DNA of 64,000 nt from Pipra filicauda (lineage: Eukaryota; Chordata; Aves; Passeriformes; Pipridae): assembly GCF_003945595.2 (NCBI RefSeq), contig NW_024104317.1:930001-994000 (forward strand), in the 5' to 3' direction. A program made the translations under genes and the position numbers. Numbering within the stretch: position 1 is the first letter of the stretch; each line of letters starts with the position of its first letter. Of this stretch, positions 9,240 through 21,764 are shown in pieces. Below the pieces are notes generated by a model that searched no databases, was not told the origin of the DNA, and saw nothing but the letters and a program-made list of their open reading frames with translations.

Positions 9240-11745
9240 TCCCTGCAATGAAGGGCAGTGTTGTCATCGGCTGCCTCAGAAGGCTGCCTGGGAGCACACG
9301 GGCAGGCAGGAATCCTCCAGGAGTGACATGGAAAGGAGAGTAACAAGCCTAGGCTCATGCAGATGCAATTTTTTAATATTACAAAAGGTAAAGAGAGAAT
9401 ATAGAGCCAAAAATGGGGGACATCTGCAGGGGACTGGGAGGCTTCACATCAGTGCTAGTTGACAGCAGTATGACTGCAGGGCTGTGAAAAGCACAGGGAG
9501 GACCTGGGGAGGTGAACAGGGAATATTGGTAATGAAAGGAAGGCGTTAGTGATTCTGCCTGAGCACTGGCGAGGCCTCAGACCTGTGTGAAGCAGCAGCA
9601 AATAAAACCAGCAAAGGGATCTTTTGCAGCCTGCTGCTGTCCAAGCACGCCCAGTGGCCATTGCTTTTGCTGCAGGTTTTTTTGCAGGATTGTGTCCTGT
9701 TCTCCAGGGAGTGAGGAGCCCTGCCTGCTGCCTGCCCGCTGCTGTGCTGGCTGCTGGAGCTGGGGCTGGCTCCTGCTGCCCAGAGTAAGAGGCCCTGCAA
9801 ACAACAGGCACCTGTGCTTCTGTTGCTGCTTTTGAATAATCTTGGGCTACTGGTGCCCTTTCGCAGGCTCATATCTTTATTGGAGGCTGTTAAAGCCAAA
9901 CCTCCCAACAGCAATAACATGACTACAAAGCATTTCTAAGAATAAAGTACGTGGGAATAAGGGAGATATTGAGATCCCAGCCAATTTCAGTACAATACAA
10001 GCCTGAAATACCTTATAAAGTTAACAAGTCAAATTTAAATGTGTACAAGGCTCAGGAGCATACAGGAAATAGGATCAGCCAAACCTTCAAAGGCCCATCA
10101 TTGTCTTTCAAAAAGTCCACTAAAAGGCTCATGCCATAAAAAAGGTGTATTCACATGGCTGATACAGTGATAAACCTGGTGGAAAAATGCCAGCAGCCAG
10201 AGTGGGCAGGGATGCTCGCTGCAGGGATGCTACAGTGGCCCAGTGCGTTTTTACAGAGTGCTTTGCCCTGCTCTCTCTGCTGCTGCCCTGCAATAAAATG
10301 GGGGCCTTCTGTTGTAAATCTGGGGAGTGTTTGGCAGGTGGCTGCCTCCCAGACAAGCAACAACCCTTGTTATTGGCTTTATGACAGGTGAGCCAACTCT
10401 GCAATTTCACTGCTGAAGAGGTAAGAAAACAGTGCTCATGCCTTGCCTGAACCATCTCCATCACACTCCTGAGCAGCACGAGCTGCAGCACACGGTGGTT
10501 TATGTCCCTTGTGACATAAACACCCTGGATGCCACAGATAGGAGAAGACAAGGAAAGAGCTAGAAGAGGCTACTTGTGCTGCATGCCCAGGAGTTTGTCC
10601 CTGCTTTCTTCTCAGAGTGGAAGGCACCTGTGGACTCAGAGCACGTCTGTTGCAGGCATTTGGAGAACACCTTGTTTCAGCAAGGGGAGCTGAAGGATTA
10701 CAGTGGAGTGGAGTGTTCCAAAAGATCCCAAGCTTGCCCCTGTTTAGTTCCCTTAAGTACCAGATTAATAGACAAATGTACTCATTAAATGCCAGAGACC
10801 CAGAGCTCCTTCAGCCTGCCTGGGTAGTATTGGTGTGGTGAGCTTACCATGGCTGATCTTTCCTTCTCCTGTGTGTTATTTGTGTTCAGCAGGCTGTATG
10901 TGCCATTCATGTTTATATTTATGCCTTTCATCATATGCCATTGTGTGTTTATACATTTTACCTGTCTATTTGAAAGCAAGAACCAACGCCACAGGATTTA
11001 CCAACCAGCCATACTCTCTAAATAGCAGAGCATCCAAGGAAGCTGGATTGCAAACCATCCAAGGGCTGTAATAGAATGACAGGAAAATGCCCTTCTACAA
11101 AGACATTGGAAAATCAAGGTTGTTTCATGGCTTGTTTGTGAACGGGAAGCAAAACCGCCCCGATTTGGTGCCTCTGAAGAGGCCAGCAGATCTGGGATGA
11201 GTGTTGCAGGACCTGGCGTGCAGGAATTCATGAACCATAAGGCGTTGTCAAAAATAATTTTAAAATGAAATGCAGTGTCCTAGCAAACACATGCCTGAGA
11301 CTTAAACCAAAACCAAAGTACAAAATGTGGTGTTTAGAGGCTGGGTTCCATCTCAAGTGGATAGAAGCCACATGCATGCATCTGAGATCAGATTTTGGCC
11401 TGATCTGAAGTTGTGTTTCAGATGAAGAGGCTGCAGTGAAAGCAGGCAGAGGAAGACTTCATCACTTTTTACAATCCTCTAGACAAGATCAGCCTTTCTG
11501 TGCTTTCCTAGAGTGAAAAGGCTTCTAACATCAGCCCCTACACACATGCTCCCCATTTGAGGGAGTGTCCCAGGGCTGCCCCAGGCAGCACGACAGCTCA
11601 GCTGCCTGCTCCACACTATATGCAGGCAGCAGTGAGGCCACTTCTACCTGCCTGAAAGCCAGGTGCAGACCTGCATCTCTGTGACTGTGCTGCCCATGCT
11701 GGGTTTCAGGCCATGAGCTCCCAGCGACACAACTCTGCACTGAGT
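9240..11745. other. intergenic, nothing recognised
   Basis: Mixed-composition unique sequence. A single CGTGGGAA word at 9950-9957 matches an RBPJ site but is expected by chance at this length. No gene was found. Confidence 0.45.
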
Positions 11746-11749
11746 GTCC

Positions 11750-12050
11750 TTTAAAAATGTTGGTACTGAGGCTTAACCTTTATTAATTGGGGAGAGGAAA
11801 ACATAATGCTGGCAAAATATTGTCAAATACTTCAAATTAATGATTAATTCTAGATGGAGTGATACTGTTTGATGTGGTCTTTGCTGGTTTAAACAGGAGA
11901 AGGGTGATTCACTCTAAAGGAATTTATAAAAACACAAGTATTTGCTCATGGACAATAAATACTGGAGCAGATAAAAAGGGGGATGAAGTGTTTGGTGTTG
12001 TGATAGCAACTCCGCTCAAGAAAACTTTTGACCTTCTCACATCTTAAATC
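11750..12050. promoter_or_regulatory. candidate conserved non-coding element
   Basis: AT-rich and repeat-free, with TTATTAATTGGGG, AAATTAATGATTAATT and AATTTATAAAAAC words. It ends abruptly at a C-rich run near 12055. Enhancer function is inferred from composition only. Confidence 0.38.
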
Positions 12051-12378
12051 AATGCGCCCCCCCCTCGCTTTTCTCCAGGCCTGCCCTTGAGGCAGAGGGA
12101 ACAGGGTATGTGGGAGCGCACCAGGCTCACCCTGGGCTGTGTCACCGGCAGGTCCCCCCTGTTTCCCTCCTGTTCCCACAGAGGTTCGCGCACCCACTGG
12201 CGCCCGGTGAGGGGCATGGGGCAGCACCACCAGCAGTTTACACAGTCTGTGTACACAGCGTAATCTGTCAATTTGCCTGTTGTAAAGGTGAGCGTATAAA
12301 CCTGGTGCTGAAGCTGCTGCGGTTTACAGACCTGCCCCGCCTGGGAAGCTGAGATTTACACAGCCTGCTAGTGAGCCA

Positions 12379-12428
12379 GGCATCCCATCCCATCCCATCG
12401 CATCCCATCGCATCCCATCCCATCCCAC
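12379..12428. repeat. (CATCC)n simple repeat
   Basis: About ten copies of CATCC/CATCG in tandem, with two CATCG variants inside. Confidence 0.9.
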
Positions 12429-12479
12429 CATGTCCCCTCTCGGTGTGGGAGGCAGGATGCCCTGAAGGGCTGACTGCAG

Positions 12480-12740
12480 GCAGCAGAGCCCATTAACAAT
12501 CCCGTCGGAGCTGCAGCAGAGGTGCCGGCAGTGCTACACGTGCCCCACAGCGCCTGACAGTCGGCGGATGGGTACCTGAGGGAGGGAGCCTGCTATCTAC
12601 CTTTCCCGTGGGAATACGATGCAGCCAGGATAACCCCCAGACCTCGCTGGGACTCTGCCAGTGCCATTAAAGTGTTGACATCTGATAACCCTGACATGAT
12701 GCTGGTTTTATTGAGACAAGATTAGCCACTCACACTTTGA
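12480..12740. promoter_or_regulatory. candidate conserved non-coding element
   Basis: Repeat-free block with CATTAACAATCCC, CCATTAAAGTGTTGAC and an RBPJ-like CGTGGGAA at 12607-12614. An isolated 8-mer is not significant alone. Confidence 0.35.
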
Positions 12741-12744
12741 CGGG

Positions 12745-15150
12745 AGGCCGGGCACACACTGCGACTGGCTGTCCCCTGTCAGGAAGGGCTCCAGAGCCTT
12801 TTTTCACTCTGGTCTTTTTTTCTTTACAAAAATCTAACTATTTTTGCCCTAAAAATAATAGCGTGGGAGTGAGCATGAGGAGCAGATGGAGCAAAGTCCC
12901 TGGGCTGGTGTTCAGCCTTGCCGTGTCTGCTGTGGGTTAGCTGACGGTGCAGGGTGGCCCTGGTCACATCACCTGTCAGTGCAGGCTGATGGAGCAGAGC
13001 TGGTACCCACGGAGGGGCCGAGCCCCTGCCTGCAGCCATTCCCGCGGCATCGCCTCGCAGGCTGTCAGCGAGCCTTTCATCGCAGCCCCTTCTGACATCA
13101 ACCTTTCCACAACACCTGAGCTCTTTGCAGTCCCTGTGCTCGTAACACTTGGAAGTGACAGCAGCTTCTGGTTCCAATTAACCCAGGGGCAGTTTGGGGA
13201 CTATCTGATTGCACAGCAGTGGAGCAGAGAGGAGAAAAGACCTTTCTGAGTGTGTGGGTGAGGAACTTCTGAAAAAAACCAGATGGTTTCTCTCTTTCCT
13301 TCCTTCTTCTTTTCCTTGACTTTTTTTTCCCTCTGAATTCCATGAAACAGACAACCCAACAGCACATTTTTCACCATCAAAGCTTTGCTGAAAGGAATTC
13401 TCCACTGCTATTTCATTTCTTCCCGATATTCACAGATTGTAAAGCAAACAGCCTCTGGAGAACAAGGAGATCTGTCCCAGGATGACAGTAGAGGAATGCC
13501 CTGATGTCTTTGGTGCATGACAGTCTTTTCCCAGTGGCTAGTAGCCACAGGAAATGAACACACATCTGCCTTGGGATGCTGGGTACCAAACATGGCACCA
13601 CAGCTGGCTGCTACTAGCTTGGGATTCTGGGACACAGGGATTTTCCAAGGTCCATAACTTCTGCCTTGGACACCTGCACAAGGCTAACAGCCGTGAGCAG
13701 AAGCTGCTAGCAGCAGGAGAAAGCAGGCACCAGTTCCAAGACTGGCCCCGCTAACCCGGTTTGCTGATGCTCTCCTGGGAGGAGACACACTTGCAGGCCA
13801 CAAAGGCGGGTCCCACCTGCAACCTTCCTCCCACAGCCTTCCCACGGTCACACCACAGCCAGACATCCCAAATCCTGTATCTCTGGGAGAAACAGGGAGG
13901 GAGGAAGCCATAATCCCATGAAATCCCAACCCACAGTGTGTCAATCCTTTAAATTACTCTCACTCACGTGCAACATTTTCAATGCCTTTTGGAAGTAAGG
14001 TGGCTAAAGGAGGAGATGTAAATGGAAAATAAGAGCTGATAGAGCTTCAGGGTTCTGTCTTGTTAACCTGAGATCTGTTTTTCTCAGACACCATTTTTAG
14101 ACCTGGCAATGCTAGTTGATTGGTGCCCATTGCAATGCATGGCAGTGCTGGCACACTGTGGGAAAATGGTGTTTGAAAAGGAAGAGTGAGGATTCACCCA
14201 AGAGCTGCAGCACAAGGAAGGACAGGAGCAAAGACAGCAGCCAGTTGTGCTTAGAGGGCTGGAGAAGAATCATGGAGTCTCTGGTCTTCTTTCCCCAGTG
14301 ACTTGGACACAAAAAGGGAGCATTTGCTTGCAAAATGTGTATCTCCAACCAGCAAAGTGAGATGTGGAGGCTGGTGTGGGGCTGCGAGCTGCTGCCCAGT
14401 CCCCTGGAGTTGGCAGGTGGGTGGACAATGTGCTTGCTACACGTGTACAGCTGAGTCAGAGGCTGAGTCTTTAGAAGGGAATGACAAAAATGCTAGGAAG
14501 ACAAATGGGATTGAAATGACCACTGGGACTGGGAGGGTCTAGAGCAACTCTCAGCAGGAGAGGCAGCAGCCAGAAAATTACCTCACTGCTCACTGGAACC
14601 TGAGCCACATGTGAGAGGGACGAGCTGTTGTGGGCTGGTGAGGGATGGGCACCCCCTGCACCATGTCTCCATGGCCTCACTCACCACTGCTCACACAGGA
14701 GCACAAGCTTGTTCCTCGCCGTGAGCTGGAGGAGGAGGCGCTGGAGGCAGAGGCGAGGAGCAGCCAGCCCCATGGGGTTTATCACTGGGTATGTGTCATG
14801 TTTGTCACCTCTGACATCAGCTCTATGCCTTGAAGATGTTGTTTGCCTAAGGAGAAGCCACTTACAGACTCCAGACCTGGGATGGTGAATGCCAGCAACC
14901 CTGGGCTGGGATGTGGGTTACACTGAAGGGATGATGCACAGTGATGTCACCCCACACTGTGATGCTGCTGGTAGTGCAGAGTCAAGCACTGAGCTGGGCC
15001 TGTCCCCACGTCCTGGGCATCCAGAGACCCAAATTTGGCAGGTTTTGGTTGAAAGCTGCTTCAGCCTCACTCTCCTCGTGCCATAGGGATGTCTGGTGAG
15101 AACAAGGATACCGCTCACTTTCTTCCTACCTGCACCTCGGGAACCCATCC
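12745..15150. other. intergenic, nothing recognised
   Basis: Ordinary sequence with a pyrimidine-rich stretch near 13285-13335. No gene or mobile element was seen. Confidence 0.45.
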
Positions 15151-15152
15151 AG

Positions 15153-15166
15153 CCCCCCCCCCCCCC
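15153..15166. repeat. C14 homopolymer
   Basis: Uninterrupted run of C just before a CpG-rich block. Confidence 0.9.
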
Positions 15167-15179
15167 ACTGAACCGGCAG

Positions 15180-15430
15180 TGGGGTTGGTGTGGTAAGGAC
15201 AGACGTGGGGCTCGCTGGCAGCCCGACAGAGGCCGGCGGGGCAGGAGCCAGCCCAGCCGAAGAGCTGCCGGTTTTCACACCCCGTCAGCCTGATGAACGG
15301 CCCCGCTCCCCCGGCGCTCAGCGCCTGCAAGGGTCAATTACAGCGATTACTTCAAGGAGTCAAACCGGCTGCCGGCAGCGCTGGAGAAAATCTTTGTTTC
15401 GGGTCTGGCTTTGTCAAAGGGAAGGAAAGA
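15180..15430. promoter_or_regulatory. CpG-rich block passing into a candidate conserved element
   Basis: CpG-rich from about 15200 to 15390. The right half holds CAATTACAGCGATTAC, two homeodomain-type half sites, and CTTTGTTTCGGG. It could be an unmethylated enhancer; no transcript was identified. Confidence 0.38.
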
Positions 15431-15434
15431 AGTG

Positions 15435-16685
15435 CCTGGGCATGCGGCGGGGGGTGAAGAGCCTCTGCTGTACGCAGGGCAAAAGTCAGTGGGTGGCTGG
15501 GTGTTTGGGGAGAGGAGAGCTCCCCCGGGACAGCTGCCCTGTTCTGTTAGCACCACTCTGAGCAGCACTCCGGGCTCGGGCAGCCCCCAGCACACTTGGT
15601 CACTCAAGAAGGGCCTTCAAGCAGCCCAGTGATTGTAGAGAGAAGAGAACAAGGCAGTTAGTGGTGGAGACAGCCTTTAAAAGTGAACGTGAAACCTTGG
15701 CAAAAGTAAAGTCACAATAAAGGGAATTTAAAAGTTTGGGGAAGAACTTGCTAACGGTATTAAAAACTAAAACTAAGCACATTTGCACATGTGCCAGGAG
15801 CACGAAACCAGCCAGCAATCCAGTGCTGGTTGTGCATGATGGAGGAATGAACAGAGCACCCAGGGGAGGCAAAGCCCCAGCATAAAAGCTGAAGAGTGTC
15901 TTGAAGACTGGGGAGGATGCTCAGGCAGTGTCCCTGTAGTAGCCTTCCTGTGGGGCTGTGCCAGGGGCCTGTCCCACAACAGGGGCCTGCTGGAGATGTC
16001 TTCCAACAAAGAGAGGAGCTGCAGAGTGGCACATGTGTGGGATCTGACATAATGGGAATAAAGGCATATAAAAAAAGGCCTTAAGGATGCTTGGGAGTGG
16101 AGTTTGGAGGCATGGTGAGAGAAGATCAGAAAAGACCAGATGTCATGGTCATATAAGCTTGGAAAACCTGAAAGAAGGTGATAAAGGTCCTAGGAGTCAG
16201 AGTGGGAGGTGGAGGGAGAAGTGGCATCAAACTGGGAACAGTAAAATTATGTTGTGAACATGTCCAAAACAAGGAGGAGGAAGCCTTTGCCTTCACCAGG
16301 CACTGCTCAGCTGTGAAACCCCCTGCCACAGGTGTGGTGGCAGCAAAAGTGGGGAAAGCTGCACCCAGTGATGGGAAAGGGGTGAAGGTACCAGGATACC
16401 AGACCATAACAGTGAGCTGAGCGCACAGAGGCACCTTCTGAGACCCAAAGAATCGGGCAGGAAGCTGTGCCCTGTTGCTTTGTTTTCCATGTACCACACT
16501 CTGGTTCTGAGCTGCCAGGCAGAAATGCTGCCCTGTCTGACGCTGCTGCTTCCACTGCACAGCACCTTCACCCCTCCCTGGCTTTTATGAGCAAGGATTG
16601 ACCAAGATTTCCTCTGTCAGATTGGCAAATGTCTTGAGTCAGGAAGAAAAAGAAGCTGAATCTGCCTCTGCATTGCACACTGTGG
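15435..16685. other. intergenic, nothing recognised
   Basis: Purine-rich unique sequence without a recognisable gene. Confidence 0.45.
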
Positions 16686-16689
16686 CTGT

Positions 16690-16838
16690 CATAGGATCAT
16701 AGAATCAATGGTTTGCATTGGAAGGGACCGTAGAGATCATCTACTTCCAACTCCCCTGCCACAGACAGGGATGCCACCCACTAGATCGGGTTGCTCAAAG
16801 CTCCATCCAGCCTGATCCTGAACATTTCAAGGGATGCA
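16690..16838 (-). mobile_element. CR1 LINE 3' end fragment, antisense
   Basis: Begins with ATAGGATCATAGAATCA, the reverse complement of the ATTCTATGAT-type CR1 3' terminus. It continues with TTGGAAGGGACC, AGAGATCATCTA, CCCCTGCC and GGTTGCTCAAAG, all in the order of the avian CR1 tail. It is a severely 5'-truncated, moderately diverged insertion. Confidence 0.93.
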
Positions 16839-16839
16839 G

Positions 16840-17037
16840 AAGGTATCTGGGCTGTGGCTGCTGGATGGACAGCGCAGTGCTCCCACGAGGAGAGTGAGGC
16901 AGCAGGGCAGCAGGGATCCTCTGTCAGGGCAACGCTTGGCCTTTGGCAAGCAGGGTTTTTTTGGAAAGCCATTTGCTGCCTATCTGGCTGGCCAGCCCTG
17001 CTGTGAACCTGGAGCAGTGGCAAGAGTGCTCAGCATT
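16840..17037. other. intergenic
   Basis: Nothing recognised beyond the end of the CR1 copy. Confidence 0.4.
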
Positions 17038-17260
17038 CTCCGCAGCTCCGAACCAGCATCCAACCCCCGCAAACGCCCAGTCACGGGCATTGCCCCAGGC
17101 TCTTCCTGTCCGTAGCTGGCAGCCCGACCAGCGCCCGTGCCCGGCACCCTGCCGCCCGCCCCGGCTGCTGCTGTCCCGCACGCGAGGGCCGGGGGCAGAG
17201 CCCGGCCGCCAGCATCGCTCGCCCTCTGGGGCGCGGGCCTGGGGTGGGATTTGTGGAGAT
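17038..17260. promoter_or_regulatory. small CpG island
   Basis: CpG-dense, GC-rich stretch with no open frame of known type, immediately beside the AT-rich block at 17385. It could be an enhancer-associated island or an unannotated lncRNA promoter. Confidence 0.5.
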
Positions 17261-17384
17261 TATGCCGGAGGAATTACAAAGGAGCAGACTTTCCCACAGA
17301 CGCTTCAATCACTGCTCTGAGAAAGTGTGTGAGCTGAGGCGGGCTGCCTGCCTCACGGTGCTTTGGGGAGCGCACAGGAACAGC

Positions 17385-17600
17385 ACACATGGTTTTTAAT
17401 AATTAAGTAACTTTAATTGTCCTGGGAAAGCAGTGCTTGCCTTGGGGCACTCTGCGCAAACTCGTAATTAATGTTACCGAGAGAGATTACGGGAAGGAGA
17501 ACTGAGAAATGATTCACTTTTGCTTTTTAAGCCTCTCCGTGTTAAAGCTGTATTATCCCCTGGTTTAAAGCCTCATTTAGCTGTGAAGAAAGCCAGTGTG
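17385..17600. promoter_or_regulatory. candidate conserved non-coding element
   Basis: AT-rich, repeat-free, with TTAATAATTAAGTAAC, TTTAATTGTCC and CGTAATTAATGTTACC. Its pairing with an adjacent CpG island is a common developmental-enhancer layout. Confidence 0.42.
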
Positions 17601-17604
17601 CTCA

Positions 17605-18920
17605 CAGGGGGAGGTGGGAGGAGGAAGGCAAAGCACCCTGACAAATTACGAACAGCCACGCCAGGCTCCACTACCAGCCCGGGTGGGATGGGAGCCGGCA
17701 GCCAGCACGGCTGGGAGCATCCCGGGTGTGCGGAACAGCACCGTGGTGGAGAACCCAGAGGAGCAAATGATGCTCATCATCAGCCTGGCCTGAGGCCGGC
17801 ATGTGTGTGTAATTCCCACGTGCACCTTCTTGCTTGAAGGCTGCAAAGTCAGCTGCCAGCACAGTACCAGGGCAAAGACTGGTCTCTCCCAGTCCCCTCC
17901 AGTAGTGTACCAGAGGGCTAAATCCCAGGGAACCTGAATTTGGCAAAGTGAGACCTCCTCCTTGGAGTCAGAGGGTGACAAGCCCTTTGTAAATCTGATT
18001 TATTTCAAGTAAATAAAATTGGTGTTTAGCACCCTAAACTTGGCTACACTCCTCTCCCAACCCTCCAAAACTTGCTCCCAACCCTCCAGGGCCCAGTGCT
18101 TTCCTGCAACAGCATGTTGCCCATCTCAACTGTGCAGAGAGCAAGTGTTCCTCAGGGACATGCCCGGCATGGGCAGCCAAAGTCCCTGTACTGGGGCGCA
18201 TCTCAAGCAAGCTGAGCTCTCCGGACCCCCAGTGCTCCTCCCCAGGCAGCTGCCTGCCTCTCCAGGGCTGCTGAGCCGGTGTGGATTCATTCAGCTCAGC
18301 AGCGATGCTACGAGCCAGCACTGCCCGAGCCCCGCGGGAAGCCCAGTCGACAGGCTTTGCCGGTGCGGCACAAAGAGATGGGCAGTGAGGGAGGGATGCA
18401 AATCCTTCCTGGTGTGTGCGGCGCCTGGGATCCCTGGCGTTGCTGGTGCATTTTACCCACTTTAAAACCAACAACCTATTGGACTGGAGCGTCTCTTTTC
18501 TTTCTTTTTTTCCTTTTCTGTTTTTTTTTTCCTTCCGCCCAAAGCAAATCACTGGACTCACACAGGACGTAAGGTATTTTACTCTATAGAAATCCTTTTT
18601 TCAGGCAACTATGTCAAGAATGTTTTCATACTTTGGGCTGGATGGGAAAAAAAAGGGCTTAATCCCCTGAGATGGTTATTTCTCTGAAAACAGACATGCA
18701 AATGCTGGACTTGTCAAACCTTAAAATGTTTTCTTTATTCAGGGAATTACTGCCTGCCTGCTGAGCCCGGGTAATGCTGACAGGCTAAGCCCGGGGCCTT
18801 GGCAGCAGAGCATGCAGAGTGTGGGAAAGGGCGGCTGAGGCACGCGCCAGATAAGATCATACAATAAATGATACAGCCCTCCAGAGCACACGGCCACTTT
18901 CATATGCAAACAGCCCTCCT
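17605..18920. other. intergenic with polypyrimidine tract
   Basis: A T/C tract runs from about 18491 to 18537. Otherwise nothing recognised. An RBPJ-like TGTGGGAA lies at 18820-18827, unremarkable alone. Confidence 0.45.
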
Positions 18921-18921
18921 G

Positions 18922-18923
<2 letters not shown>

Positions 18924-19005
<82 letters not shown>
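18924..19005. repeat. (CA)n microsatellite, about 41 units
   Basis: Pure AC/CA alternation of 82 bases. It should be length-polymorphic and can adopt Z-DNA. Confidence 0.97.
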
Positions 19006-19008
<3 letters not shown>

Positions 19009-19090
19009 TCCCAGGCAGGATGCAGCACCTTGCTGCACGCCCGGGCAGACGCACCTGCACACACATGCACACAGCCAGAGGGCTGGAGGG

Positions 19091-19124
19091 GTGCAGGGGG
19101 ATGCAGGGGGATGCTGGGGGATGA
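19091..19124. repeat. short 10-base minisatellite
   Basis: Three to four copies of an ATGCAGGGGG-like unit. Confidence 0.75.
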
Positions 19125-19129
19125 AGGAC

Positions 19130-21435
19130 AGGTTTTGCTCAGCCCAATGAGTGCCCCAGGTGCTGGAGGAGAAGGGATCTTCTCAGTGACCCACAGTTTG
19201 ACCAGGCACATTCCCTAATCATCCTGTCATGCCTCAGTGGCTGCATTTTGGTGCTACTGGTGCCTGTGTTCCTGCTGCAGTTGGGGGATGGTGGCTTGCG
19301 GACCCTACTGGAGCCCTTTGAGGAAGGGAAAGTCATCATTTAAATAGTTGGCTATCTCTTTCTGCCATCTGTGGAGTAAAACCGGGAAATGGGACTCAAA
19401 TGGTTCAGAAAGTGACAAAGGTGATCCAAAATGCACAGGAATTTTAGTTGCATTCTTGTAGCTAGTGTGTTGTTTTGGACCCAAGTGAGGCTTTTTGGTG
19501 CACATGCCTGGGGCTGGACAAAGCAGCCACACGTTCTGTCCTCTGACAGGGATTCATTTCAAACAGAAGCAAAGATTGTGACCCCACTGATGAAGTGGCA
19601 GGACCGATAGTGCCATGTTCCTGCTGCCCATAGAGGTGGCGCCAACCTCCCCCCAGGCAGCCACAGATCCCTCATTTGAGCCATTTTTGTTTTCTTTGCA
19701 GTGTGAAAACCTGATTCAGCCGGGGCATGGGTGGGCAGGAGGCTGGTGTGAGCTTCCCTCAAGCCCTAAGTCTGGCATCTGCACAGTTGCTTTAATAACC
19801 CGGTGCCTGGCGACCCGTGGCAGGCAGCGAGAGCTGCCGTCATGGGTCACAGTGCTGGTGGGTCACACAGCCAGCCACAGTTAATGATCCATGCTCCAAG
19901 TGGTGCTGGGGTAGGAACGATGGCTGCTGAGCTACTGAGAGCTCAGGAAAAGCCACTGTGAGAGGGGAATTTGACAGCAATAGCATTTGGAGCCAAAACA
20001 GGCTACCTCAGGGAGTGAAGTGCCACCCAAAAGCAGTGCTGGCACCAGCCCAGGCCCCCATGGGCTGCCAACAGCCGTGGTCACCCTTTCCTCTCCCCTC
20101 ATGGCAGCATGTCCTGCTCTGATGCCACCACCCACTGGCGGTGGGTCCTGCTGGGACATGTTTTGCTGGGTGCACCACTAAATTAATCTCAGTGCAGCTC
20201 CTCCTAACCCGAGCTTAGCTTTCAACATGGTTACAGTTGTATTTTTAGGGCATGCAGGAGCCTGAGTGCGGGGGCAGAAGGCTGCTGAGCACAGGAGGGG
20301 TGGCAAAATAGGTGGCCGGTGATGGATGGCTGCCCTGTGCACCTCCAGCGCCCCACACACTCGCAAATCACTGCTCCTCACTCCTCGCTGCTCTCAAGGT
20401 AGCTGGGGAAGGGGGAGATGGAGGGCGGGGGGTCCTGGCGTCTTACTCCCAGCTTAATACGGTGCATTCACACAGATAATCTGTCAAGGAAAAAATGAGC
20501 CAACAAGCTATCTATTCTTGTCTGCGCTATTTTCCCATGTCAGAAACAGACTGGGCTGAAAAATGTAGGTTTCCCCTTTCATCTTGCCTTTCAGAGCCCC
20601 TGAACAAGATGCCTTTCTTTGCCAGCACTCGCCGCGGAGATCTTGCCTTGAAGAGCAGAAAAAGGGGCTTTCTTTTTCTTCTTCTTCTTTTTTTTTTTTT
20701 TTTAATATCTGTGCCCAGGCCATGCCAGTGGCAGGGGTGTGGAGTAGCTTTTATTTTCTTTGGGAAGCGAGGGTGCTGTGCTGGTCCCCTCCTTGATCTC
20801 CCACTGTTCTTACTGTTTCCACCAAGCTGAATGGGGGGGGTGACAACAAACATTTCCCTTCCACTGCTGGGTCATTTTATTTTTAACTTGAAAAGAAGTG
20901 TCTGGGGAGGCAAAAATAACATTTCTCCAGGTTGGAGGCCCCAGTGAATGAGAGACAAGTGATGAAATGCTGCTGCATCCTCCCTTCAGAAATGTCGGGC
21001 CAACACATCAGTGCTGGACACTCAGCAACACCCATCCTTTCATGAGTGCTGTCATCCTGCTGTGCCTCTCCTCTCCATCCCCCTTCCCCATCCCAGCTGG
21101 CCCCGGCAGGGAATGTGTGTCCCTGCCAGCTGGGCATGCTGTGGTGAAGACTCTTCTCCCCCCATCCATGGGGTGGCATGGAGAGGCAAGCAGAGGTTCC
21201 ACATGGCTCATCCTTGCCCTCCTCTATCCAGGTATTTTGGGCTCACGTGCCCTTTTTATACAGTTACTTTGGTCTAATAAAAACAAGAAATGTGTTTTTA
21301 TAGGCTTTGTGGTCTGTCTTTCATTAATCACATTTCTTTGCGTATTTGGTAGTTTGTTCTACTTCAGTGACTGGCAGTGGCCACCAGCTCTCCAGCCGTG
21401 TAGGCTGTTCTGCCGGTGCTGGGCTGTGTTTGTTG
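19130..21435. other. intergenic, nothing recognised
   Basis: Includes a TTC/T-rich tract near 20670-20703. No gene or mobile element was seen. Confidence 0.45.
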
Positions 21436-21439
21436 ATTT

Positions 21440-21760
21440 ATGGAAGTGGTTTTCAAAAAATAATATTTGAAATGGCCAGGTAACAGCCAAGTGCAGGGAG
21501 AGGACATATCGGCAGCACTTGTATAGCAGCGATCCAGCTATCTGGTTTCTTGTAAAAGCAAATAGTTTAAAGGGTTTTAGGCTGTTCTGCTTCCCCCGCT
21601 ATTTTGAGAAGGACTGAAAAGTGTGGTCCTCTTTGCCATGGTTTCCCTGGCCTGGGGATGACACAGCAAGCAAATAAACCCTTTCTGAGACCCAAATAGT
21701 GGTGCCACTGTTAATGAAAAATAACATTATTTGTTATTTTTAATATACCTTTTTGAAAAA
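21440..21760. promoter_or_regulatory. candidate conserved non-coding element
   Basis: Alternating AT-rich words such as AAATAATATTTG, GTTAATGAAAAATAAC and ATTATTTGTTATTTT. No simple-repeat structure. Regulatory role is inferred. Confidence 0.3.
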
Positions 21761-21764
21761 AAGG

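Noticed and set aside
11381..11409. GATCAG...CTGATC stem
   Set aside because: A 7-8-pair stem is not significant, unlike the 30-pair stem at 42788.
18739..19218. Open frames encoding (CV)n or (TH)n runs
   Set aside because: Direct products of the (CA)n microsatellite.
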